A stretch of DNA of 64,000 nt from Varanus komodoensis (lineage: Eukaryota; Chordata; Lepidosauria; Squamata; Varanidae), in the NCBI RefSeq assembly GCF_004798865.1, contig NW_025336259.1, positions 1,240,001 through 1,304,000 on the forward strand, written 5' to 3'. This document shows positions 9,589 to 22,083 of the stretch, piece by piece. The position numbers and the translations under genes are program-made. Every line of letters begins with the position of its first letter. Position 1 is the stretch's first letter. The notes below the pieces were generated by a model that saw nothing but the letters and a program-made list of their open reading frames with translations, was not told where the DNA came from and did not search any database.

Positions 9589-9947
9589 AGGACCCGTGCA
9601 GGGTTGCCCAGTGCCTCCTCTGATGCAGCCAGCTCTTGCACGCGCGGCTCATGAACGAATTACCAAAGCAGTCATGTAACCAAACGCAGCACATTCGGAA
9701 ACGGGTACCCTGTTCTTTTTGAGGGAGGCTCCTGTGCTTTTCAGGGCCGTCTGGTAAGCAGACATTCAACAGGTCAAGCACACAGCAAAGCAGGAATAGC
9801 TTCACATTAAGGATGAGAATGAGATGGAGGAGGTGTTCACAGCTCCTTCGCAGGCTAATACAAAGCTATGCCCAGAGTGTGGGCTTACAATCCACCAGCA
9901 CTGGTTGAATTCCAGCCTGCTCTGCTCTTAAAGGTACATGGCACCCT
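9589..9947. other. Unassigned sequence
   Basis: Nothing is recognised in this stretch. It appears unique, with no open frame of note and no microsatellite. Confidence 0.35.
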
Positions 9948-10290
9948 TATTATTTATTTATTTTATTTTATTTTTTATTTTATTAAAACATTTTTATGCC
10001 GCCCCATTCGCCGAAGCCTCGGGGCGGCTTACAACGTTAAGTTAAAAAATAATTATAACATTAAATTAAAAAAATACAAACATTAAGTTAAAAATGCAAA
10101 AATACCAATATAAAATAAGCCGTCCTGGCCAGATAAAATCCAATAATATTAACAATTAAAATGACGTTTGAATAAAAAGGTCTTCGCCTGGCGCCGAAAA
10201 ACAATTAACGACGGCGCCAGGCGGACCTCTCTGGGGAGCGCATTCCATAACTTAGGCGCCACCGCAGAGAAAAAGGGAACCCTTTTTCAG
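9948..10290 (-). mobile_element. L2 LINE 3' end
   Basis: A minus-strand L2 tail. It starts with the reversed ATTTATTTATTTTA tail, then the hairpin GCCGCCCC (reversed copy, about 9998-10027), a 3' UTR, and the coding end. On the minus strand the last codons read LWNALPREV.LAP and FRRQAKTFL, the L2 terminus seen at 18160-18260. It diverges from the other copies near 10270, where AAAAAGGGAACCC appears, so it may be a variant or a recombined copy. Confidence 0.85.
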
Positions 10291-10498
10291 TGCAAAAGGG
10301 AACCCCTCTTCTCCATGAGTGTTCACCAGCTTCTTCTCCCCTCCTTGTGCTCCGTCTCAAGGAAAATTTCAGAGGGTGCACCTGTTCCCAGCATGCGGAG
10401 GTGAAAATGGAGGAATTTCCGCCAGATAGCTTTCTGTCTGTCCCAATTATGAGGAGCAGGAGCCTGGCCAGAGAAAGAAGGCCGTTCATGCAGTGCCT

Positions 10499-10506
10499 CA
10501 CGCGCG

Positions 10507-10544
<38 letters not shown>
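10499..10544. repeat. Alternating CG/CA microsatellite
   Basis: A 46-base uninterrupted purine-pyrimidine alternation that starts as mostly CG with some CA and ends as pure CA. Such sequence can adopt Z-form DNA under torsion. No function is inferred. Confidence 0.97.
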
Positions 10545-11605
10545 GGGCCCCTGTTGCGTAGCAAAGGTGTGGGAGCGGGAGGGGCGAAGGCCCTTCTCAG
10601 CTCGCAAATGGTGCTTTTGCCTGCCTGCCTGCCTGCCTGCTGGGCCACCAAAAGCCCCTTGCAAAAAAGAGGACCCGAAGAAGCACCATGGATCAGACAG
10701 GACAAGCTGCGCAACCTGATGCAGGTTCCATCATAAATATAAATCCAAAATCCAAAAAAATATAAATCCAAAATCCAATCCAAATCCATCATCTGCCTCC
10801 TTCCAGACCAAATCTTGTTGGGGGAGGATTCCCTGCCTCTCTGATTAGAAAGTTCCATCGCGCTCCAGGTGGGCCAACTCTGGAAAATCAAGAAGAGATG
10901 TATGCATTTTTCAAAACTTGTAGGAGCTTTACCTACAAGTGTTCCTTGCTCCCCGTGGGTGATCAGTTTTGCTGACTGGGACATGCTAGGAGATACAGGT
11001 ATTTCTTTCAGTCTAAATATGCTGAGGCTTTCTTTGGAAGATCTGGCCAAGCACAAGAGGAAACCCATGAATACCCAGAGGGACGGATTCTGACAGCGAT
11101 CATCGCCTCCCTAGTACTAGGGATGATTTAAAGCTGAAATCTGTACAGCATCCCATGGAGTTCGGTGGATCTAACCTTAGAGTAGAAGTCTTCAAGTCAC
11201 ACTATACTGCATGTGTTCTGATTTCTGATTTGTAGTGGCTTACATTTAAAAAAAAAACCTTGCAGAAGAAATGTTTGGCAAACAAGAATGCACACCCATT
11301 AAATCCGTAAAATTATGTAACTATATCAGCCATATTAACACTGACACCCACCTGGCTGCATTTTAAACATATGGTTAGGTAATATGCAAATCAGTTTGTT
11401 GGAAACTGGAATACATTAGCGATGAAGAAGAAGCGGACTTTGATCTCTTCTGGAAATGATGTTTAGCTGCCATGGTAGAAGGTTGTGGGAAGCCAGTGGC
11501 TGGCACCCACTTCAAGCCTGGTTTCCATGGTGCGTGGTGTTTTTTCCCCGGATGTGCCTGACCTAATCCGGTTTCTGTGCTAGTGCGGTGCAGGGGTGTG
11601 TGGCG

Positions 11606-11631
11606 GGGAGAGAGAGAGAGAGAGAGAGAGG
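11606..11631. repeat. GA dinucleotide microsatellite
   Basis: About 26 bases of GA repeat within a GC-rich neighbourhood. A simple sequence, likely length-variable. Confidence 0.95.
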
Positions 11632-12687
11632 GAAACTTCTCAGTGGTTGATGGATGGCACAGCTGGATGGCAGCAGGTTTGGATAATGACGTGACCGGTG
11701 GAACAACAACTGGTAAACCTTCTCCCCACATCAAATTCCATGTTGGAAAAAGCTCTTCCAGTTGAGTTTCTACCTGCTATATTAGCATCTTAAACATACT
11801 GGAGGCCAGAGAGGCACAAGTGAAACATCAGAATGAGATGCGTAACTCCATCCTTCTGACTAGATGAGAAATCGTGGCAGGAAAGGCTGCCAACTTTTCA
11901 GCCAGCTGCCGTGCTTCTGCTTTCGGTAAGTACAGGCTAAAGGTGCAGAGGTTAATGGGTTAATGATGCTGATTGCTGTGAACCCTCTGCTGCTGCTTTC
12001 GGTGGACTATGCTATTGTGAAAGGCACAAGAGCTGGCCCGTGGTTTTTCTGGTTAGTTGGCAACTCTGCCTGGGGGGAGCGCTCTCATCTGCACTCCTGG
12101 GTTTCCCACCCCGGGGGCTCGGCACGTGTGCCTTGGGAGCTGCGGTCCTGTAATCCGGCATTCTCTCCTCCTAGTCTGGGTGGAAAGCAGTCGGCAGACG
12201 GAGCCAACGGCGTCTGTACTGGCCAAAGCGCCAAGTCCAGGAGGAGGCGCCGTTTATGGCCAATTGCTCCGGGCTTCCTTTAAAATTGTAGAGAGTTTGA
12301 TGAATTTAATTAGCAGGGCTGACTTAAAGGGGATGTTTACTTCCTGGGAAACAGAGTAACCCTCTCTTTAAATTCAGAGTTAAATTATATCTTTGGAGAG
12401 GGGAATGTTTACCAGCAGTCCCAGAGTTTATGGGATTGAGGAACTCTGAATTCAGTTTGGAGATCGTGGAGTTTTGAATCCTCAACCCAATCTAGGCAGG
12501 CGGAGGAGCGGGCGGGGTTCAGCTATAACACTTTGAAAGTCATCTCGGCCCAACGGGTCCCCTCGTCAGTGATGCTGCTCCACAGAGATCAAGCCCCTGT
12601 CCCACTCATCTTCACCCAGAGTCATGAACAAAGTTGCCACCTTAAGAAGCACTTTAAAGTTGCCACCTTAACTTACCTTGCTTTTGG

Positions 12688-12965
12688 TGCCAAGTTAAGC
12701 CTTATTTAGTATCTGTTTTTAGAGAACAATTATTAGTCGTGCTGCTGGTTTATTGTTTTGTTTGCCGTCTTACTGTTTATATTGTGTTTATCCTCCTGCT
12801 GTTTTATATTGTATTTTTGATCTTTTATGGTTTGAATTATTATGGCATCTATTTTTATCTGTATTATTGTTTATGATTGTGCTGTAAGCTGCCCAGACAG
12901 GCTACTGGCTACGGGGCAGCATAAACATGCAATGAATGAATGAATAAATAAACAAGCAGACAATA
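12688..12965 (+). mobile_element. L2-type LINE tail (older subfamily)
   Basis: The left end CCAAGTTAAGCCTTATTTAG is a decayed match to the last L2 codons and 3' UTR. A T-rich stretch follows, then the hairpin GCTGCCC at 12888-12894, a loop, and GGGCAGC at 12914-12920, then CATAAACATGCAATGAATGAATGAATAAA broken into its tail repeats. The hairpin differs from the young L2 stem (GCCGCCCC with GGGGCGGC) by paired changes. Confidence 0.75.
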
Positions 12966-14799
12966 AATAAATGAACAAGCAGAGCCCCACCCCTGCTCCG
13001 GAACCTTAAATAAAATGAAAATAAATAAAATAATAGCATGTGGCAGTTTATCAGGGGAGAGAACGCAGCAGCGGGAGAAGCTTCCCCATCAGGTGAGGGT
13101 GTGTCTACCTGAGGTGAGGTGAGGGAGTCAGAAACAACCGCCTCCATCCTTGCAGGATCACCAGGTCTGCTTTTGTCTTGCTTTGCTTGGGTGGAAAAGG
13201 AAAGAGAGGGGCTGGGGCGCACGCGTGCCGACTTCCACTTGGCGAGTTCTGGGTGTTTTATAACTCTCGGCATTCCTGGCCTTTAGCTATGCTGGCTGGG
13301 GATGATGGGAGTTGCGAGTCCAAAATACCGACCCCCCACCCCCGTGAATTAGCCTGAGGGCCACATTTGGCCCGTGGATTGCAGGTTTCCCAGTCCCATG
13401 CTAAATGGAAGGTGAATACCTGAATGTACCTTGGGTCTAAGGTTGCCAGCTTTGTTTACCAGTCCCGCTCCTGTGCCTTTATCAGCAGTTTAGGCATTAC
13501 AGGTGCTTTCCCAGGCCTCTTGAGACAGAAAAGAAACTCGTGACCCCTCGCTCAGCTGGCAGGGGCATGTTGGGAGCTCAGCTGGCAGAGGCACGCTGGG
13601 AGTTGCAGCCCTATTTCGGTCCCAGCACACATAGGACTGCTCAGCAACCAGGTGAATCGTTGCCACTACCTATTACACATCATTCTCTTTGTGTTTAAAA
13701 AATTAAAACTACCCCTTCTTGAACCCATGGCTGCTTGCCTGCTTGCGGGTTTCCTTTCTCAGCAAGTCTGCGGAGTGTCTTTGCCTGCCACTCACTCACT
13801 AAGCTGCCTTCTGTAGCCAAGAGGACTAGAACCTTGTCTTATTCAATCTGTCTGAATACCAGATGTAAGGAGGAGGAGGAGGAGGAGGAGGAATACTGTC
13901 AACCCCTGGAAGCTGCAGCCAATACCATACCCATTTTGGTAGCCCTTGGCGAAAGCTGCAGTTACTGATTCAGTAATCACAACAGCCAGGAGCGGCTATT
14001 CATTAGGGTACAGCCACAATTGCTCCCTTCATAGGCCTCTTGATACGGGTTAATACACTTCTTTCTTCCCATATCTTATGTACCTGCACTTTGCCCAGAG
14101 CAGCCCCACCTGCGCCAGCCTTATCCTGTGATCTGGAGCCTTGTCTACAGAACACAAAAGCTCTTTTATTCGACCCCAGTATCACATCGCTGCTCATTTC
14201 TGGGCTGTGCTCTCCCAAGCCAAGAGCTTCGATGCCAATGCCGTTCTCTCCCCGTGCCTTTCATCTGCTTCAGTTTGCAAAGGGAGGCTTATCAAACTCC
14301 AAAAGGGTGGAGTTTCTGCTCAACGCTCCACTCTTTCTCTTTAATGCAGCATTTAGGCCATGCATGCTGTGATGGGAAGCATCTCTGTCTAAATATGCCT
14401 AGGATGGCACGCTAAGGTTGCAATATTATTTATTTAAGCTTTATGTACTGCTTGTTAGCTCTCAGAACGGTGTGCAATATTATCACTAATTACCTGATGG
14501 AAAGTTACATCGAACTTAATGGACTTCTAAATGGGCGTATACAGGATTGCACCATGGGGAAATGTGAGAAGCTGAAAGACAATGATAAAAGCAGAACAAG
14601 TAGCATTAAATGCAGTCGAGATAGGGAAAAGATGCACTAAATCATGCATTGAAACTTCTGGAAAATAAAATGTTCTCTACCTGGTGCTGAAAATGGAGAG
14701 CGCACAAATCTACTTTCAGGTCTTCTTCCTCCTCCTCCTCCTCTTCCTCTTCTTCTGTTTAATGAATTCCATTTCTGTACACAGCTGAAACTGGGTGGT
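12966..14799. other. Unique sequence with small repeats
   Basis: Bases 13258-13330 contain the central palindrome of the MITE-like repeat (GCTGGCTGGGGATGATGGGA). A related partial copy is at 13562-13612. There is a GGA microsatellite at 13868-13892 and a CTT/CCT tract at 14721-14756. No exon is recognised. Confidence 0.4.
13868..13892. repeat. GGA trinucleotide microsatellite
   Basis: A run of eight GGA-type triplets. On the plus strand it would read as polyglutamate in one frame, which explains a short open frame here. Not a gene. Confidence 0.95.
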
Positions 14800-14990
14800 T
14801 TTCAACAATCCTTCCAACAGAAAATAAAATGCACTTAAAACATCATAAAATCAGAAAAAAATGTTCCAAAGTTTAAAGCAGCCAGAACAAGCAATTAGAA
14901 AGGCTGACCCTGTAAAATGCCCAGACTGGGTCACCCCTCTAGCCCCTGGTATCTAAGAAGGTCTTTAAAGCCCTCTTAACTTAGAACCGA
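14800..14990 (-). mobile_element. Probable decayed L2-type tail
   Basis: AAAATAAAATGCACTTAAAACATCA, read in pieces, resembles the reversed A/T-rich 3' UTR of L2-like elements. It is followed by GCCCAGACTGGG and GGTCTTTAAAGCC, matching the position of the last codons. Strongly decayed. Confidence 0.4.
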
Positions 14991-16460
14991 AAATGTTCAC
15001 CCCACTGAGCTCAATTAACCTACCTGTAAATAGATGGATCTAGGGCCACAGAGGTTGAAGGCACACGCTCTATCACACTCCATGTGATGCTGAAAACCGT
15101 GTGCCTCTGTTTTTTTGGAGGGAGACACGCTTATTTCTGCCTGCAGTTCAACATGGATTAAGCCCTGTGGGTCATCACCAAATTGTCAACACCCCCAGGC
15201 AGGTGGGCCAGACCTTGGCAACGGAGATTGCCGAACAACCCTGCCATGGAAACGAGGAAGGAAGCTGGAGGAGCAAAGGTGTAATTTGGGAAAGGCGGGA
15301 GATGGAGAAGGTGCAGTAGGCAGTGCCACAAAAGGGTTCCCACGGAGGAGGCCACTCGTGAGGCCACGGATGCCGCACGGATCAAATGTAAGCAAAAGGG
15401 GACGGGTGAGAGGCGGAGAAGGAGCGGACCTTCCCAGGCTCAGGGGAAGAGGGGAGAGAAGAGGGACGGCAGGAACAGTCCCTTTGCATTTCCCAGTGTT
15501 CTTCTTAGATCAGCTTTTCTGGAGGGGAAGGAGGGGAGCCACCAAAGGCCTCTGCAGGGGCTGTGCCGGAGTCCCCTGGGAGCCCCATCCATGGAAGCCC
15601 ACATGTGAGGACAATCAGCTCCATACAGGCAGCCCTGGATTTAGATGAAAGAGCTCAGCAGGTCCGTGGTTCTTGGGGTCGCCATGAGTTGGAGGTGACT
15701 TGACATCACAACCAGTTTGAAGGTATCCTGATGGCCAGGCCAGGCCAAGCCAAGGCCAGTGAGGAGCGGGGCGGTTTCGGGCTGTCCATCAAGCACAGCC
15801 GACAGCTCAGGTGGGGAAGTTGCCGGGTCAGCGCTCTTCACTTGGGTGAAAGAGATTGCACGGATATTTAAATCTCAGCCACGATTTCTAAATTTGCATT
15901 TATAAATGTAAATTAGCAAAGGCCAGTGTGATGCACATGGAAGTATTCCTTTGCTCTTTGTTTTGGTGATGCATTTCATCTTTTGGGGTAATGGCTAAGC
16001 AGGTATCCCAGTTCCCAACAGAATACCTCTGCAGGAGGGCAGCTTTTCACGGCAGAAAAAAGCTTCCGTGCCGCCAATAAAGAACAGTGCAGCTCACATG
16101 CAGAAAAAGCACGTGGCACCCCTTTCATTGCTACATAAATGAATATATTTCCATCCTCTATTTGAATGAAGCTAGCAGAGGCAAGCTATTCAGAATGCTG
16201 GGCTGCGTTTGTGGCATAAGAAATACATGAATTTCTTCCAGCAACAGGATCCTATGGCTGAACACATCCCTGCATCCCAGATCTTCCGCCTGCAGCAAGC
16301 AAAAATGTCACAGAGACGCAGCCAACTTAGCTTTCTGGATGAGCCGGGTTTTCTAAATATATCTGTGCATGCTTAACATGGGGAATATTTATTTTATGGA
16401 TGACTAGATGTATATAGTCTCCACCCCATCACAACAGAAACAACATTAAAATACAATACG
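14991..16460. other. Unique sequence, AT-rich block at 15840-16440
   Basis: No gene is recognised in 14991-15840. From 15850 the sequence is AT-rich and free of known repeats, with words like TAAATTTGCATTTATAAATG and GTGATGCATTTCATC that are typical of vertebrate conserved non-coding elements. It ends where the truncated L2 begins at about 16461. Confidence 0.4.
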
Positions 16461-18260
16461 GAGCAGTCTAAGCTATGCCGTCCGGCGGAGCTTTTTCAGG
16501 TGGTACAAGGGCTGGTTCATCCCGGCCCTAAGAAAGACCCTGTACCACCCTCAATGGCCCTCTGTGACGACTTTGCCAAGCATTTTAAGGAGAAAATAGC
16601 TTAGATTCATCACCAGCTGGACTCCACTAGCGACCCAGAGTCTTCTGGGGAGATACCAATGCTGCCGCCTGGTCCAAAATTGTTGGATGAGTTTCAGTTA
16701 CTGCAGCCTGATGATGAGGACAAGGTGCTTGGACAAGTACGTCCCACCACTTGCCTATTGGACCCTTGCCTGTCTTGGTTAATAAATAATTCCAAGCATG
16801 GGATTGGGATCTGGATCTTGGAAGTGGTTAACGCCTCTCTGAGGGATGGCCGGGTACCTGCCCCTTTAAAGGAGGTGGTAGTCCGGCCTGTCCTAAAGAA
16901 GGCATCCCTGGATCCAGAGATGGCCACCAATTATAGACTGGTGGCCAACATCCTGTTTTTGGGCAAGGTGTTGGAGCTGGTGGTGGCAGGACAACTTCAA
17001 GCATTCTTGGATGAGACTGATTATCTGGACCCATTTCAGTCCGGCTTCAGACCCGGGTACGGTACTGAATCTGCCTTGGTCACCCTGTATGATGACCTGT
17101 GCAGGGAGAAGGACAGGGGGAGTGCGTCCCTGTTGGTTCTTCTGGACCTCTCAGTGGCTTTCGATACCATCGACCATGGTATCCTTCTGGATAGGCTGGC
17201 GGGATTGGGGGTCGGAGGCACTGCTCTGCAGTGGTTCCGCTCGTATCTCAATGACCGATTCCAGAAGGTGGTGTTGGGGGACTATGGCTCTGCGCCATGG
17301 CAGCTTTGCCATGGAGTACCGCAGGGGTCCATTTTGTCCCCTTTGCTGTTCAACATCTACATGAAACCACTGGGAGAGGTCATCAGGAGGTGTGGGCTGC
17401 GGAACCATCAGTACGCTGATGATACCCAGCTCTACCTCTCATTTTCCACCAATCCAGGTGAGGCAGTGGCTGTGCTGAACCGGTGCCTGGCCGAGGTAAT
17501 GGGCTGGATGAGGGCCAATAAACTGAAGCTCAATCCAGACAAGATGGAGGTCCTGTTGGTGGGTGGGTCGGGCTTCGGGGATGGGGACTTTGACCTTGTC
17601 CTGAATGGGGTTGCACTCCCTTTTAGGGACAAGGTCCGCAGCTTGGGAGTGCTCCTCGACCCGGAGCCTTCACTTGAAGCTCAGGTGACAGCGGTGGCGA
17701 GGAGTGCTTTCCTTCAGCTTCGGCTGATCCATCAGCTGCGCCCCTACCTGGAGTACGACTGCCTGGCGACGGTGACACACGCGCTGGTGCCTTCCCGCCT
17801 TGACTTCTGTAACGCGCTCTACGTGGGGCTGCCCTTGAAGACGGTCCGGATACTTCAATTGGTTCAGAATAGAGCTGCCAGGCTGTTGACGGGGACTGGG
17901 TGTTATGTTCACATGACCCCAGTCCTCCGTCAGCTTCACTGGCTCCCCATTGAAGTCTGAGCCCAATTCAAGGTGTTGGTGATGACCTATAAAGCCCTAA
18001 ACGGCTTGGGACCTGGTTACCTGAAGGAGCGCTTGTGTCCGTATATGCCCTCCCACCCCTTGAGATCTGTGGCAGAGGCCCTTCTCTGGGAGCCCTCCGT
18101 GAAGGACATTAGGAGGGTGAGTACCCGGAGGAGGGCCTTCTCTGCAGTGGTGTCCCACCTATGGAATGCGCTCCCCAGAGAGGTCCGCCTGGCACCATCG
18201 TTATTTGCTTTTCGGCGCCAGGCCAAGACCTTTTTATTTAAACGTCATTTTAATTGTTGA
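16461..18260 (+). pseudogene. L2 reverse transcriptase ORF, two in-frame stops
   Basis: One frame runs 600 codons with two stops: TAG at 16602 (expected CAG) and TGA at 17958 (expected an Arg codon such as CGA). Both are C-to-T changes. From the first Met after the first stop (16659), RT motifs fall in order: VVRPVLKK near residue 69, FQSGFRPGYGTESAL near 127, first catalytic Asp in DLSVAFDTIDH at 163, HGVPQGSILSPLLFNIY near 222, and the catalytic YADD at 252-255. Then NPDKMEVLLVG and the thumb region follow. After the second stop it continues to KALNGLGPGYL and ends FRRQAKTFLFKRHFNC. The protein would copy element RNA at a nicked target. The catalytic residues are all kept. Confidence 0.93.
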
Positions 18261-18412
18261 TATTATTTATTGATTTTAATAACTTTGGCCAGGACGTCTC
18301 TAATTTTATATTTAATTGTACTGGTGATTTATTTATGTTTGTAAGCCGCCCCGAGGCTTTGGCTAATGGGGCGGCATATAAGGTTGCTAAATAAATAAAT
18401 AAAATTTAGGAA
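16461..18412 (+). mobile_element. L2 LINE, long 5'-truncated copy
   Basis: This is the largest transposon piece in the window, at nearly 2 kb. It contains the reverse-transcriptase half of the L2 ORF, a short 3' UTR, the closing hairpin (GCCGCCCC at 18345-18352 with GGGGCGGC at 18368-18375), and a TAAATAAATAAAT tail. Nothing L2-like lies upstream of about 16461, so the endonuclease half is missing. No clear target-site duplication was found. The copies at 44785-45245, 9948-10290 and 8907-9066 are the same subfamily. Confidence 0.95.
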
Positions 18413-20789
18413 CCAAAAAAACTAACCCGGTGGGCATTTGTGGTCAAGGGGTCCCAACCGTGGTGCAGGACACAGAACCCCAGACCCAGGGCAACGATCT
18501 AGTCCCCCTGGCCCCCTAATCTGGCCCTCCAGGGGCCCCTCCGAGGCTTTGCTCCAGAGCTCCATCCACTCCGCCCACTCCACCAACCTTTTGTCCATCC
18601 TGCTCATATGATAAAACTTTGAACTGCCTCTCCGAAGACTCAGCAACTGGTAGCTACAGGTTCAAGCTAAACCATGCTGGCGTTCTGGCCTTCCCGCTTT
18701 GATAGGAGCGCCACCTGCCACTGGAACACAGCCCGAGAAGCACAATGGAATGGCGTTTGGCCCTCGGACTCGAAGGGGTTCTGCACCCCAGATCTGGCGC
18801 AACGGAGGGAGAGAAAAGCTCATCTGGTCCTCCCTTCCTGCGCACCAGGCACACCTTCTTACCTGTGGATTGATGGGGGAAAGGAGGACGATAGAGAGAG
18901 GCATGTGTGAGTGGATGAGCGACAGCTCCGGTTGTATCTGGGGTGAAGGAAGGCGCTTGACCCCCCATGACTTCTGGAGGCCTTGCATGACGCTGTTTCC
19001 TGCCCTCTCCGAGCGCCTGCGTTCTGACATCTCCAGCGAGGTGCGCGCTGGCTGCGGGCGGCCCCGTGGCAAGCTGTGAGGCTGCTGTTTCTGGCAGGGA
19101 AGGCCATTATCTTCCCACTTCGCTAGCAGGAGACGGAAATCTCTCTATTGTGCTCCCGGTAATTGCTTTGCCTAGCCTACCGCCAGCAGAGCTTCAAAGG
19201 GAGCAGACGAGGAAACGCTCACGCTGGGCCACCTGGGCTGCAGGAACTGCCTGAAATGCGCAATGATTGCTCCCGTGAAGCCCATGCTGGAAAGCAGAGG
19301 GTTCAAGCCCAGGGCTGAGATACTTAGCCCTGTGGCAGGGTGCCCCTCCACCATGGGATGGGGCAAGAAGCCTCGGTGTGTGGCAGGCTCTCTCGCGGTT
19401 TCGTAGGAACAATGAATCTATGTCCACACTTCTCTAGGCATTGAACATTCCGTGCACATCCAAGCTTTGCTTTATGGGGAGAACAGTGGGAAACCCATCT
19501 GCCCCAGCCTGTCCGGTGGCCTCAGTAGCCAAGCCAAGGCATGGGTCGTCCTGTATCCTTCGGAAACAGTGAATAAGGTGTTGTGGTACTTGGGCCTGGG
19601 GGGCCACCCCCCTTGAAACTCTGCTTCCTCTGAGCTGAGCATCCTCAGAGTGGCTGTGGGAAGGATTCTCTTTTTCAGCCTTGGTTGCACTGTGAAGTAT
19701 TTTGGGATGCCTTGGCCGTGAATGGGCAATTAAGGCCTGGGAGCTCTACTGAAGACTGGCTCCTGGTGTCGGGAAAACGCCAGAATGGGCTTTGTCGACA
19801 ATCGAGCGACACCGCTGTCTTCATTTTGGGATGCGCTGGGAAGAAAACACAAGATCAGGCCGTGACAAGCCATGGTGGTCTTTTACGATTGTCGGCCTGT
19901 TGTGTTGTCTGTACTCAGTTGTGGTATTTAACCATAGTACATCTGCTCTTTAGAAACCGTGTCAAGAAACAATGGTTTGTTCTATGGGTTCTCCATGCCA
20001 CCGTGGCTTGCTGCCTTGCTTGAATGGTGGCTTCCGTGGTCCTGGTATGCGGCCATGACCACGGGGTTCCCTGGAACCTGCAGGAGTCACTCCAGCCATT
20101 CCGTCTCTATGTGTGGACCAATGAGGAAAGGCAGGTGATGCAGGTAGGCAGCAATGCATCTTGGGATTGCATCTTGGCTGCTGGGATACGTGCCAGCAGG
20201 GGGAGGGCTGAATGAATAGATGGAGATCATGACAGGGTCAGAACCACTTGATCATCTGCTGGCTCGATCATCTTTTGGGCAGAGCATGGTACAAAACCAA
20301 GCAAGGACGTTTGTCACGTCATTTGGACTCACTCGTTTTCCCATCCAATCAGTGTGGTTGTTGGCATCACCTTGCGGGCATCGGTGGGGCTACTGTGGGA
20401 AATTGGATGCTGGCTGGGATCCCACAGGGTCTTCCTGGCCACTTGGACACATCCCGTGGCAGCCCTCGCAATGGGTCACTGCGATGCGCTCTGTGTGGGG
20501 CCGCCCTGGGGTCGCTTCGGAAGATGCAAAGCATTGTAAGGTGCGCAGCTTGCACCGGGATGGGAAGAGCTGCCCGTTCGCTATGAGCTGAGTTCAATGT
20601 TTGCTGTGATTCGATGAGGCCCCAAAGGGTTGGGTCTGGGCATAGGAGGAAGTCCTTCTAGTCGAGAGACTATATAGGTGGGCTTCTTGGTGGCCCCCCC
20701 CACCCCTCCTCTTAAAGAATCTGCCAGTTAGCAAAAGTGGCTAATTTTTGCTGGCTTCCCAGGCAGCATTTTTAATTCTGGTTTCCTGC
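18413..20789. other. Unassigned sequence
   Basis: No gene or named repeat is recognised across 2.4 kb. There are several overlapping open frames of 60-140 codons on both strands, none resembling a family, and CpG-containing patches. Bases 18440-18470 resemble an arm of the palindromic repeat. Possibly 5' flank of the gene at 22.4 kb. Confidence 0.35.
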
Positions 20790-20977
20790 ATTTATTCATT
20801 CCTTTTGTGCATTTATCCCCCACTGTTTTTCCTCCAAGGGATCTGAGGTGGCTTACGTGATTTTCTTCCTCCTTATTTTATCTTTGCAATAACCCTGCAA
20901 GGTTGAGTAGGAATTAGAACCCAGCTTTCCCAAGTCCCACTCCATTGCTCTAACCACTAGACCACACTGGCTCCCCA
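20790..20977 (-). mobile_element. tRNA-derived SINE (L2-tail type), decayed
   Basis: Read on the minus strand, it starts with GGGGAGCCAGTGTGGTCTAG and TTAGAGCAATGG from the tRNA head. It then passes through AACCTTGCAGGGTTATTGC and ends in a tail with GTAAGCCACCTCAGATCCC. The left end has a TTTATTCATTCC tail. Confidence 0.72.
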
Positions 20978-22083
20978 GAATTATTGGATTCTTGACATAT
21001 TGTTGAACGTTTGGGTGCTTTTTATTGTGTGGTTTTTATTTGCAAACTGCCTTTCTGCCCCTGGAATGAAATATGCTCTGTGGATAGTTTCATCCATTAC
21101 TATTAATGCTATTAATAATAATTCTTACGATCTAATATTCCTTCTGGGACAAGGGAACGCAGCAGTTCTCAAGATGCATAGCCCTGGTGCCGTGCAACAC
21201 GGATGAGGCCGGGGGGAAGTAAAGGTGCATCTCACATTTAGGCCCCAATCCAATTAATTCCCCAATGCAATCTTGAGAAAGGGAATTAAATGGTTACCTG
21301 GACTGTATCAGCAGGAATTGCCCTGACAACATCAGGTACTTTGTAATGTCATATAAATAAAATAAAAGCCCCACACGTCTGTTTTTGTGATTCAGCCCCC
21401 CCCCCCCCCCAGCATTGTTCAACATACAACTGGGTTTATTCCTTGCAGGGTTCAGTCCAGAAGAATTCACAAGGCGCAGCTCCAAACTCTGCCAGGACAA
21501 AAAGACTGTCTTTCCAATCAGGTGCCCTCCTGCAGTGTTGGACTGCGACACCCACTATCCCCAGCCAGCAGGTCAGCACCCAAGACTGCTGCCATAATCC
21601 ACATCCTCTTCATGGGGTTGATGGGAACCACATTCCAGCACAGCTGGATGTTACAAGTTGCAGGTGGCTGGAACAGAATATCCTGGAAGAGGCTGAGTTT
21701 CGGCTACCCTGGGACTGAAAACATTTGCAGGGACTAACTTGGCCCTGTCTGTCTCTGGGGTCTCCAACATGGTGCCCGTGTGCCCAGGAACATGTGCTTT
21801 GGTGACTGCCTGATTCCCTGCCCCGCCTGGCTTTCATGTAATTCAAGAGTTTTTCTTTTTCAAATTAAAACTTTTAAAAAACTGGGACACTGTTTATCTG
21901 GACTCAAACCAGCATTTTTTCCGTTATGGCACTTGGACCCTGCTTTTTCTACCCTGTACTTATGGCTATTTGACAAGTGACTTCTCCTTTAGTTTCACCA
22001 GTTTGACCCCAGGGAAATGTTTTGTGTTTGGCTGTCCCAACCATAGCTGGTTGTGTGCATCTAAAACTTTCCTTTTTCTTTGG
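20978..22083. other. Unique sequence with a palindromic repeat piece
   Basis: A run of 15 C lies at 21396-21410. Bases 21525-21690 show the palindromic MITE-like words (TTGGACTGCGACACCC, CTATCCCCAGCCAGCA, GTTGATGGGAACC) in diverged form. No exon is recognised. Confidence 0.4.

Larger units (their letters stand above)
10291..12687. other. Unique sequence with microsatellites
   Basis: No gene is recognised. There is an alternating CG/CA tract at 10499-10544, a TGCC repeat near 10618-10641, an A-rich AATCCAAAATCC-type repeat at 10735-10790, and a GA repeat at 11606-11631. From about 12270 to 12480 the sequence becomes AT-rich and non-repetitive, with words such as GATGAATTTAATTAGCAGGG, a possible conserved non-coding block. 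No splice-bounded frame stands out. Confidence 0.4.

Noticed and set aside
10205-11068. A 287-codon minus-strand open frame
   Set aside because: It runs through the L2 tail, the CA microsatellite and the TGCC repeat; the translation is a run of Cys-Val repeats and unrelated parts.
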